This document shows positions 1-7,196 of a stretch of 64,000 nucleotides of DNA, piece by piece. Numbering within the stretch: the first letter of the stretch is position 1; each line of letters begins with the position of its first letter. Origin of the DNA: an uncultured Bacteroides sp. (GTDB lineage: Bacteria > Bacteroidota > Bacteroidia > Bacteroidales > Bacteroidaceae); contig NZ_CALDPF010000010.1 in NCBI RefSeq assembly GCF_937912035.1, positions 43,404 through 107,403 of the forward strand, written 5' to 3'. The position numbers and the translations under genes were made by a program. The notes under the pieces are model-generated. The model was not told where the DNA came from. It saw only the letters and a list, made by a program, of their open reading frames with translations, and did not search any database.

Positions 1-115
1 TGTTGTCAGCCGTAACAGGCAGGTTCATGATGATTTCAATAATAAGAAAGATATAGATGCAGCTCCTGAAGTAGTTGTACATCTGCTGCTGTTCCCTTGT
101 TTCCTCAAATGCCAT
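1..115 (-). CDS. Start of a probable type IV coupling protein (partial)
   Basis: An open frame begins at an ATG at 115, 20 bases past the traO stop, and runs off the left edge, giving 38 residues. It starts MAFEETREQQQ, then MYNYFRSCIYIFLIIEIIM, an aromatic-rich stretch entering a membrane segment. This resembles the short YWFCY domain found at the N-terminus of Bacteroidales TraG/VirD4-type coupling proteins (MobC). A coupling protein is needed by the system and is otherwise missing from the window, which supports the guess. Only the first membrane helix is visible and no ATPase motif is in view, so the identification is provisional. Confidence 0.5.
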   Translation of the reverse strand, partial: MAFEETREQQQMYNYFRSCIYIFLIIEIIMNLPVTADN

Positions 116-135
116 ACGCCGTAAAATTTATATTG

Positions 136-609
136 TCAGAGAGGAATCTTTATACCCAACAACAGACCGTTGCGGAAGGTATCCCCATGCAGGAAGTTCA
201 CATTGTTCTTTTGTATGACAGAGAACTCCAGTCCGCTGCGGAACACATAGCTGTATTCAAATCCGGCCTCCAGCCCGAAGAAGAACTTCTTCTGTACCGC
301 ACCGAACTGAGGCCCAAGACGAAGGCGCATCATGCCGTTCTTGTACCGTGCCAGACGGTGTTTGTAAACCATACCGCCATCCCAGAAATATCCTTTCCAG
401 AAATTGTGACATACCGGTTTCTGCCAGTGATTCCCGACCTCACCATATACTTCGACCGCATTTCCGTATGAAAGCGGATACTCATAACCCAAAGTAGCAT
501 TCAGCGTACTTGGAAAAAGGAATCCGGCATTGACGGAAACCTTTCCGGTCTGTGCCGATGCACCGATGAATGCAACCGAGCACAACAGAATGAACAGAAT
601 CTTCTTCAT
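136..609 (-). CDS. traO: Conjugative transfer protein TraO
   Basis: A 157-residue protein with a cleavable signal peptide (residues 1-19, ending near SAQ) and a body of alternating short hydrophobic strands with aromatic residues, as expected of a small outer membrane or periplasmic beta-rich protein. Its length and position directly after TraN match TraO of Bacteroidales conjugative transposons, thought to belong to the envelope-spanning mating apparatus. It follows traN by three bases, so the two are co-translated. No enzyme motif is visible. The assignment rests on family resemblance plus gene order. Confidence 0.85.
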   Translation of the reverse strand: MKKILFILLCSVAFIGASAQTGKVSVNAGFLFPSTLNATLGYEYPLSYGNAVEVYGEVGNHWQKPVCHNFWKGYFWDGGMVYKHRLARYKNGMMRLRLGPQFGAVQKKFFFGLEAGFEYSYVFRSGLEFSVIQKNNVNFLHGDTFRNGLLLGIKIPL

Positions 610-612
610 GGT

Positions 613-1500
613 CTATCTTTTTATGGAATGATCAATATAATGGTAGGGGTAATAGTCGGCACCGTCCAGAATATCCGAGTCGAAGCCGTCTGCATTGAGA
701 ATATCCTCATACTCGATGGTGAGTACCACCACACGTCCGCTTATCTGGTTCTCGGAAATCTCCAGACGGAGCACCTTCTCTTCAGGGAAAGTCAGTTTCG
801 GAATCACAAGTACATTTCTGTAGTCCTTTTTGAACTTACGGGTGTTGTTCATGGAGAATACTGGAGTAAGCTCTATGGTCTGTGAATTGGTTGCCTTTGT
901 TTCCTTTTTGTCAGTAAGTTTTACCCTGATTTCTTCAATGTCGTATGCAATTCTGGTCCTGTTCTTCAGCGTATAGTCCAGAAAGAAATAGTCACCAATG
1001 GAATAGATATTGTTGATGTATGCCCTGATTCCGTTTTTATTGGATACAATCTGGTTGAACTTTCTTCTGCTTCCATAGACAACCCAGGCATATCGTGCAA
1101 TCTCAGCCATCGGCATGGAAACCTCCGGATTGATATAGGACTGTGTCTCATTGTAAGATACATTGTAGATGGTAGAAGCATATTTGGGTGATTCGGTATA
1201 GAGGATGTCATACTGGGCGATATGACGCTCACCGATAATGGTTAGTGTACCCAGCAGTTCGTTTTCCTTGTAACATTCAGATAATATGGAATCATTCTCC
1301 AGATAAGGCTTGATGCGGACGATATTGTCCGTACACTGATTGCCTATAATTTTAGTAGTGGAAATATCCACCATTTTGATGTTTTCGGGCATGACAATGT
1401 GCGTGGTCACTTCCCGGTTGATGTATATCTTCTCGTTGGCCGACATATGTACGGCTATGCCTGTGATAAAGCATATTATCAGAATAATTCTAGTTTTCAT
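613..1500 (-). CDS. traN: Conjugative transfer protein TraN (VirB9-like, DUF4138)
   Basis: This 295-residue protein has an N-terminal signal peptide (about residues 1-21) and a beta-rich body. The N-terminal part (YINREVTTHIVMPENIKMV) looks like the VirB9-type domain that binds other channel components; the C-terminal half holds a second beta domain with many charged strands. TraN is regarded as the VirB9-like periplasmic or outer membrane part of the Bacteroidales type IV secretion channel and would work with TraM. It lies 51 bases after traM and three bases before traO. The ATG at 1500 directly precedes the signal peptide, so the start is secure. Confidence 0.87.
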   Translation of the reverse strand: MKTRIILIICFITGIAVHMSANEKIYINREVTTHIVMPENIKMVDISTTKIIGNQCTDNIVRIKPYLENDSILSECYKENELLGTLTIIGERHIAQYDILYTESPKYASTIYNVSYNETQSYINPEVSMPMAEIARYAWVVYGSRRKFNQIVSNKNGIRAYINNIYSIGDYFFLDYTLKNRTRIAYDIEEIRVKLTDKKETKATNSQTIELTPVFSMNNTRKFKKDYRNVLVIPKLTFPEEKVLRLEISENQISGRVVVLTIEYEDILNADGFDSDILDGADYYPYHYIDHSIKR

Positions 1501-1551
1501 ATTCTACTATTATATTTTGATGACATTAAGATTTATATTGAAAAACTGCAC

Positions 1552-2763
1552 TTATCTTGCATCCTCCGAGTTTATCAGATAAACGATGGTATTGTATTTG
1601 ATTTTTGCCTTGTTCTTTCTGATATTGGAAGATATGGCAGAAGTTGCAGAGTTATACATGTTCTGCAGTGACTGGAGGGCAATGGCCTCCGTGGAAATAC
1701 CTGTACCGTAACCGTCACTGGATTCAAAACTGATATTCTGCTGTACCGTATTGGAACCTGCATCCTTCATAAAATCACGGAATGCCGATTCAGGCACATA
1801 GAAACCTTCCATACCGTCATTGTCAAATACAGAAAGCTTGACCTTGATGAACCTATCACCGATAAGTATACTTGTTATGGATGCCCTGACACGCTGCTGT
1901 CCGAAACCTGTTACCGTTCCATAGAGGTAAGTTCCCTTTTTCAGCTTTGTACCGCTTACCGTCACATCATCCAGAAGCTTGAACCGCAGACGTGTACCTT
2001 CATGCGCCTTTGTAGTCTGGTCAATCATGGCACGTATCAGTTTGTTTTCGGCAAATTCATCCGGAGCAGTAACCGTATTGAACCTGTCGGCATTAGTGTC
2101 ATCGGACTTGATTACCAGACTCGGACGGTTACGTTCCCTTTCCTCCTGACGTACTCTGGATATGGAATCAGCCCTGTGCTTTCTTTCCGCTTCCTCTGCT
2201 TCCGGGTCTTTGATACCCAGTCCGCTTTCAATGGCCTTCTGCCGTTCATAGCTCCTTCGCTGAATCTCTGCAAGGTCACGTGCAAACTCGTCCTGTGAGG
2301 AATATCCCATACCGCCGGAAGCCGTTTCACTGTTTCCCGAAGGACCGTTCCCGTAGGCGTATGCATTGATATGCTTTCTTGATTCCGCAAGGGAACGCTC
2401 CAGTTCTTCAAGCTCCCTCTGCTGCCGCTGTCTTTCAGCTTCAGCTGCATCCAGTCGGTTCAGCTCCTCCTCGCTGTAGCCGTGTTCCAGTTCCTCCTTC
2501 TTCTGTTTTTCTTCTCCGATACCGCTTACGGCTGTGAAGGCATCCTCGTCACCGAAACGTCTGGACATCTCATACATCTTGTCTCCGGCTTCCTCGGCAT
2601 TAGCCTCCGGAAGTTCCATGTTGATACGGTCTGTAGCTACCGTTCCGGCAGTCTCCTCACTGCCTGAGAAGGTCTGCATCACAAAGTATACCAGTGCGCA
2701 CAGCGGAACGAATATGACCAGCGGAAAGATATACTTGGGCTGTTTGAAATTAATCTTAATCAT
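1552..2763 (-). CDS. traM: Conjugative transfer protein TraM (VirB10-like)
   Basis: A 403-residue inner-membrane-anchored channel protein: a short cytoplasmic N-terminus, one membrane helix (about residues 12-30), then a long low-complexity charged linker rich in Glu, Arg and Gln (about 60-215), then a C-terminal beta-barrel-like domain (about 225-400). That layout is the one expected of VirB10/TrbI proteins, which span the periplasm and link inner and outer membrane complexes. The gene overlaps traL by four bases (ATGA), indicating translational coupling. The C-terminal domain includes a VSGTKLKKGTYLYG stretch typical of TrbI-like folds. Confidence 0.9.
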   Translation of the reverse strand: MIKINFKQPKYIFPLVIFVPLCALVYFVMQTFSGSEETAGTVATDRINMELPEANAEEAGDKMYEMSRRFGDEDAFTAVSGIGEEKQKKEELEHGYSEEELNRLDAAEAERQRQQRELEELERSLAESRKHINAYAYGNGPSGNSETASGGMGYSSQDEFARDLAEIQRRSYERQKAIESGLGIKDPEAEEAERKHRADSISRVRQEERERNRPSLVIKSDDTNADRFNTVTAPDEFAENKLIRAMIDQTTKAHEGTRLRFKLLDDVTVSGTKLKKGTYLYGTVTGFGQQRVRASITSILIGDRFIKVKLSVFDNDGMEGFYVPESAFRDFMKDAGSNTVQQNISFESSDGYGTGISTEAIALQSLQNMYNSATSAISSNIRKNKAKIKYNTIVYLINSEDAR

Positions 2764-3248
2764 GGGTTATCATTGTTTTTAATGGATTTGACTATATTTT
2801 CCAGCTGCCGGTATTTGAGGATGATCCGCAAGGAATCCTCACGGCTCTTTACAGGTATGGCAATCATGGAGTCCAGTTCATGACGCAGTAACTGTCCCTT
2901 CACCGTCATGTCCGTCAATACACTGCGGTGAATGTCCTTGTTTGCCTGGATGGTACGGAATCCCTGAAACACCGGTTCCATTACGGCTATCGAACTGACA
3001 TCCGGCTCACTCTGTTTCCCGTTACCGGAATCTATGGCAACGGTACTGACAAGTAGCAGAAGCAGTGTTCCTGCTACACCTGCGAATGTAGCTTTCGGAT
3101 GCTTTGCCGCCCATCTGTTTGCCAGTCTTATCCTTGCGGCCAGACGGTATCTTGTTCCGATGACACCCAGTTTGGGCTGCAACCACGACCTGACAAGCAG
3201 ATGCGTTTTCAGACGGCTTTCCTGTATCTTTCTTCTGAATGATTTCAT
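2760..3248 (-). CDS. traL: Conjugative transfer protein TraL (DUF3989-like)
   Basis: A 162-residue protein with a basic cytoplasmic N-terminus (about 50 residues, many Arg and Lys), one membrane helix at about residues 55-72 (GVAGTLLLLLVSTVAI), and a periplasmic C-terminal region predicted to be helical. The topology and the position between traK and traM match TraL of Bacteroidales conjugative elements (DUF3989). Its biochemical role is not established; it is taken as a structural part of the inner membrane complex. Its last four bases overlap the traM start. Confidence 0.82.
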   Translation of the reverse strand: MKSFRRKIQESRLKTHLLVRSWLQPKLGVIGTRYRLAARIRLANRWAAKHPKATFAGVAGTLLLLLVSTVAIDSGNGKQSEPDVSSIAVMEPVFQGFRTIQANKDIHRSVLTDMTVKGQLLRHELDSMIAIPVKSREDSLRIILKYRQLENIVKSIKNNDNP

Positions 3249-3260
3249 AATATCAGTATA

Positions 3261-3857
3261 TCAATAGTCCAAATCCCTGTTTTCAAGAGTTCTCCAGCCG
3301 GTAATGAGCAGACCGTGCGGATTGTTCCTTGTCCTCGGTACGGACTCGATGTAACCGGTTGTCACCATCGAGCGTCTGATGTCCCTGGTCCTGCGCTTGA
3401 TAAGTTGCGTACCGTAATAGGTGAATTTCCGTTCATGTTCGTCAAACTGAATGGAGTCACACATGATGGTGCAGACAGCCGAAGAGGAAATGATGTCCGA
3501 GTAGAAACCGTTCTCGTCCATGGCCTGTTTCTGTTTCAGTGCGGTTCCGTCAGCCATATACATTGCTTTCCCTACCGTCCATTTGATATAGTCGTTGTCG
3601 GGCGGCAGGTTGAAGAAATACTGGTGGAACAGCTGTATGTGCGCCTTGGCCTCCATGGTGAAGTTGGCTTCCAGCCGTGCACGCTCGGCAAGAAACGGAA
3701 TGTCTCCGTCAAGTACATAAATCTGCTGCCTTTCCTCATTGACCAAAGAAATGCAGCACCAGACCGTAAAGGCACAGATGACGGTGCAGCCTCCGATTAC
3801 CGCAAATACCGTCATCATAGCCAGTCTGGTTTTCTGTGCAAGGGATTCAATAAACAT
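3261..3857 (-). CDS. traK: Conjugative transfer protein TraK (VirB8-like)
   Basis: This 198-residue protein has a short cytoplasmic N-terminus, one membrane helix at about residues 14-38, and a periplasmic domain of about 155 residues. This is the VirB8 arrangement, and TraK of Bacteroidales conjugative transposons is considered the VirB8 counterpart that nucleates assembly of the secretion channel. The MFIESLAQKTRLAM opening and its place between traJ and traL fit the family. It starts 19 bases after the traJ stop. Confidence 0.88.
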   Translation of the reverse strand: MFIESLAQKTRLAMMTVFAVIGGCTVICAFTVWCCISLVNEERQQIYVLDGDIPFLAERARLEANFTMEAKAHIQLFHQYFFNLPPDNDYIKWTVGKAMYMADGTALKQKQAMDENGFYSDIISSSAVCTIMCDSIQFDEHERKFTYYGTQLIKRRTRDIRRSMVTTGYIESVPRTRNNPHGLLITGWRTLENRDLDY

Positions 3858-3876
3858 ATTGTAAAAAGATTTGAAG

Positions 3877-5004
3877 TTATTTGACTAATGATTTGACAGC
3901 CGAACCGGCTCCCTTCATGGTTGAACCTACCGCACCTCCGGCCATGGTACCTGCTGCCGAAGTGATGCCCATTGCAGCCGAACCGGCAACGGAACCCGTA
4001 CCCGAGCTTACACCTCCCGGAATCAGCCATGAAGCCACTTCAGGAACGAAGCGTATGATATAGGCACCCACGAGCATACCCATGGCATACATACAGTTGG
4101 AGCCTATTCCCTGCAGTCCCAGTGCGCCAATCTGTTCCCAGGAGTTTACCGAGCCATGAAGCAGATGGTCGTATGCCACCAGATCCTGCTGCAGGTTATA
4201 AAGAAGGATGAAGTCTATATAATAGATGCACATATAGGTCACGAATCCCCATAACGAGAGGGAAAGGAATTTGGACATCCACTGGCTCCAGGCCGAGTTC
4301 CATGGCTGTGCCAGCGAGAGGGCAAACATGATCGGACAGAATATCATCATGATGGCCATGAAAATCCTCTGTGCCGCGAGCATCCCGTAATACGACATCT
4401 GGAAAATCAGTTCCCCGACAAAGCGTATTACATCGTTTATCCATTCACTGACCTTCGTCTCAGCCGCCACGGCAGCCCTCTGTGCGTAGTTGTTGATGGT
4501 CGAGCCCAGATTCTCCACATTATATATCAGCTTGTCCCACCAGGCTGCATCCTGACCGATTTCGGCCACCTGCTTTGCCGTGGCTATGGAGTCCTGCACG
4601 GTTCTCAGCCTGTCGAGATATTCACTCTGTTTCTGTGCCACCTTCAGCTCGAAGGCCGCCACTTCCTTATTCTTTGCCTTGGCCATAGCCCATGTAGCGG
4701 ACTCCAGACTCTTTCCCGGAACCTGCAAAGCCGAGCATATCCATGAAGAGGATGAAATACACAGGGAAATGCCGATGATACGCAACAGTTTCATGACATC
4801 CATACCACGCCTTCCGAGCATCATCATCCAGCATTCGTATGAACCGACAGACAGGGCCAGGCACAGACCAAGAGCCTTTGCCATTGAAACGGCATCACCG
4901 AGAACGGCCACATTGGGAAATGTCTCCATGGCCGTCAGCAGCTTTTCCAGACTTTCGTCAATGGCCGGAAGTCCTATTGTCAGTGGAATAAACAATAAAT
5001 TCAT
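3877..5004 (-). CDS. traJ: Conjugative transfer protein TraJ (VirB6/TrbL-like)
   Basis: A 375-residue polytopic membrane protein. Hydrophobic segments are visible near residues 1-15, 40-60, 72-95, 190-235, 245-275 and 310-340, separated by a long charged loop (about 105-185). The C-terminal tail is rich in Gly, Ala and Ser (residues about 340-370), a feature shared with TrbL/VirB6 proteins. These form the inner membrane pore region of type IV secretion systems. Gene order places it as TraJ. The gap before the next upstream gene (5005-5064) is the largest within this part of the operon but shows no promoter I recognise. Confidence 0.87.
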   Translation of the reverse strand: MNLLFIPLTIGLPAIDESLEKLLTAMETFPNVAVLGDAVSMAKALGLCLALSVGSYECWMMMLGRRGMDVMKLLRIIGISLCISSSSWICSALQVPGKSLESATWAMAKAKNKEVAAFELKVAQKQSEYLDRLRTVQDSIATAKQVAEIGQDAAWWDKLIYNVENLGSTINNYAQRAAVAAETKVSEWINDVIRFVGELIFQMSYYGMLAAQRIFMAIMMIFCPIMFALSLAQPWNSAWSQWMSKFLSLSLWGFVTYMCIYYIDFILLYNLQQDLVAYDHLLHGSVNSWEQIGALGLQGIGSNCMYAMGMLVGAYIIRFVPEVASWLIPGGVSSGTGSVAGSAAMGITSAAGTMAGGAVGSTMKGAGSAVKSLVK

Positions 5005-5064
5005 GATTGATTATATTATTTGTTTAATATTATTACCTGAATTGTTATCAATTATAGAGAATGT

Positions 5065-5751
5065 CTAATAGTGTGTAGCAGCAACGGCACAAAGGTGTGC
5101 AGTCCTGTTGACCAGTTCTGCCATCCTGGATTTGGCTTCCTCGTATGCCTTCTGCCGCTTGGCGTTCTCCAGCCCATAGCCGACACCGGTTTTGTGTATA
5201 TAGGCTATATCCGCACAGAGTATTTCATTCTGACGGCTCAGCTCGTCCACCTGATAGCGGAGCTTGCTGTCACTCTTCTGCATACAGTAGAGCAGTCCGT
5301 CCGTGATACAATCCTGCATACGGTTGAACTCGTCCTTGTAAGTGGCATACATCAGGTCAACATTTCTGTCAGCTTCCCTTGCCAGTTCTTCCTTATACAG
5401 TTCCTCGATATATTTGCGCTCACTCTCCACTTTTTTGATTTTCTGTCTCTGCATCTCTTCGGCAGTCACACGCACCGGCATGATACGTTTTACATCAGAC
5501 TTTGGTTCCTTGAAACGGACACGGAATCCGGAATTGAACCAGTCCCATTTCCAGTATATTTCCGCACCTGAGTATTTCTTATGCAGGAAAAAGTAATACC
5601 AGTCCGGAGCAAAATCCCACGGACCGTTTTCCATAGACTTCCACTGCTTCTGCTTTTCACTGTCACTGACTATGCTTTGGGCATTGGCAACAGTAACTGT
5701 ACCTGTAACTGACATACAGAACAGGCACAATAACATTATTCTAACCTGCAT
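5065..5751 (-). CDS. DUF5045-like transfer operon protein
   Basis: A 228-residue protein with a signal peptide (about residues 1-24, ending ANAQ), a tryptophan- and tyrosine-rich stretch (PWDFAPDWYYFFLH and following, about 43-70), and a long helical, probably coiled-coil region from about residue 90 onward. The segment VTAEEMQRQKIKKVE resembles a conserved part of DUF5045 proteins found in Bacteroidales conjugative elements; this is from memory of the family. The function is unknown; a periplasmic, VirB5-like or structural role is possible. It overlaps the preceding gene by 11 bases. Confidence 0.7.
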   Translation of the reverse strand: MQVRIMLLCLFCMSVTGTVTVANAQSIVSDSEKQKQWKSMENGPWDFAPDWYYFFLHKKYSGAEIYWKWDWFNSGFRVRFKEPKSDVKRIMPVRVTAEEMQRQKIKKVESERKYIEELYKEELAREADRNVDLMYATYKDEFNRMQDCITDGLLYCMQKSDSKLRYQVDELSRQNEILCADIAYIHKTGVGYGLENAKRQKAYEEAKSRMAELVNRTAHLCAVAATHY

Positions 5752-6436
5752 ATCCCTGATTCCATTTATTGATTACACGCTCAGCTATCTCATTCTTCAC
5801 ATTGGAGTTCAGTATCTCCCAGATATAGTCCGGCTTCCATCCGCAGTCCGTGACAAGGAAACAGTACAGATTGGCATTGTCTATGATGTACCTTGCCCTG
5901 TCGATGGAAGCCTTCAGTGTCATTACCAGATTCAGCTTCTCATCCATGGAAGCCTTCATCAGGTTTATACCCGAAGCAGCTACGGATGCATACAGTCTGT
6001 AGCAGTGTTGTATCTCCCTTGATATTGCCACGTTGGCATCGGCATAATACCATGCTACGAAAGGCTTCTTTGATACATGACTGAAGGTATTGCCGGTAAA
6101 GTCCTTGTATTCCGTTACCAGCTGATACAGTGAGTTGGCCGTTGAAGAGATTGCACCAGCCAGTACCAAGTACGAATAGGCATTGTTCAGTCTTGTATCC
6201 AGAGTGGTCCGGACATCATTGAACTTTTCCGCACCCTTCTCAATAAGCGACTGCTCGCCATAGCTTGTGGCCACTCTTGTAAGAGCCTTGTCCTCGTCCT
6301 TCTTTATGGCCTTGTGCAGGGCAATGAGTGCTTCGATGGTCGGCAGGTCTTTCGGTATTATGAAAGCGGAAGCCTTTACAGGCAGCAACAGCATTATAAT
6401 ACCGGCTGATATGATACTTATATTCCTGAGTTTCAT
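5741..6436 (-). CDS. Secreted helical protein of the transfer operon (VirB5/TrbJ position)
   Basis: The frame could open upstream at 6508, but the ATG at 6436 directly precedes a clear signal peptide (MKLRNISIISAGIIMLLLPV, ending near SAF), giving 231 residues, so I choose that start. The mature protein is predicted mostly alpha-helical with no catalytic motif. Its place just after the TraG-type ATPase and another secreted helical protein is where TraH and TraI are found in CTnDOT; TrbJ/VirB5 proteins are minor pilus components with this architecture. I cannot tell whether this or its neighbour is the true TraI counterpart. Confidence 0.68.
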   Translation of the reverse strand: MKLRNISIISAGIIMLLLPVKASAFIIPKDLPTIEALIALHKAIKKDEDKALTRVATSYGEQSLIEKGAEKFNDVRTTLDTRLNNAYSYLVLAGAISSTANSLYQLVTEYKDFTGNTFSHVSKKPFVAWYYADANVAISREIQHCYRLYASVAASGINLMKASMDEKLNLVMTLKASIDRARYIIDNANLYCFLVTDCGWKPDYIWEILNSNVKNEIAERVINKWNQGYAG

Positions 6437-6455
6437 GACAGAGATATATGAAAGA

Positions 6456-7196
6456 TTAATAATTTGAAGCAACCAGGCCGTTCCAGTCCTGTACAAGATT
6501 TCCCACATGATTCTTCATGGTTACCACATTTGCCCATCCTTCAGGATCTATGGCAAAGAAGAGGTCGTTTGCAGTGGCATACTGTGCCATCAGAACCATC
6601 CCTTCCACCTTGTAGCGTATCCTGTTCAGGTCAGTATAGATGCTGTTGGCCAGTGTCAGCCTTTCATACCTGTCCAGCAGGTTGTAGCCGTCATCCTTTT
6701 TTTCTGCAGTTGCCTGTCCCTGCAACGGATTGGGAATCATGGCATTGTTCACAATATTGACGAAGTTGCCGACCAGCTGCTGGGTTTCCGCTACAAGGTT
6801 GCCGAGTTCGTTCAGACAGAGCAGCCTGTTTGAAAATCTGGCCTTATTTACCGTGCTGACAAGTACCGGAACATTTCGCAGAATATCCAAAGCACACAGG
6901 CCTATTTCCTTATAATAAAGACTTTCAGTCCCGAAACCGGATATGTTCTCCATGCTCAGCTTGTATAGTTCCTTCATGGTAGCCATGCTTACCGTATAGA
7001 GTTCCACTTTCTGCTTCTTTGCTGCAATGGTATCCACACGCTGGTTGTGCTGTTCCTCGATAACTTTCTGTGAAGCGGTATTGGCCATGACAATCTTCAG
7101 GCAGTTGCGGTCGAATACGATTCTCCAGGCAGCAGACATATTGGCTGATGCCGATACCAGCAGTATCGCAATCAGCATGAATCTGAATTTTACCAT
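6456..7196 (-). CDS. Secreted helical protein of the transfer operon (TraH/TraI position)
   Basis: A 246-residue protein with a signal peptide (about 1-22) and a helical mature part. It overlaps the end of traG by seven bases, so the two are coupled. Its N-terminal mature region (ASQKVIEEQHNQRVDTI) and helical composition resemble TrbJ/VirB5-type proteins, which sit in the periplasm or at the tip of the mating pilus. Two consecutive genes here encode secreted helical proteins of similar size, possibly an old duplication, though I see little direct identity. No Pfam family can be named with confidence. Confidence 0.68.
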   Translation of the reverse strand: MVKFRFMLIAILLVSASANMSAAWRIVFDRNCLKIVMANTASQKVIEEQHNQRVDTIAAKKQKVELYTVSMATMKELYKLSMENISGFGTESLYYKEIGLCALDILRNVPVLVSTVNKARFSNRLLCLNELGNLVAETQQLVGNFVNIVNNAMIPNPLQGQATAEKKDDGYNLLDRYERLTLANSIYTDLNRIRYKVEGMVLMAQYATANDLFFAIDPEGWANVVTMKNHVGNLVQDWNGLVASNY

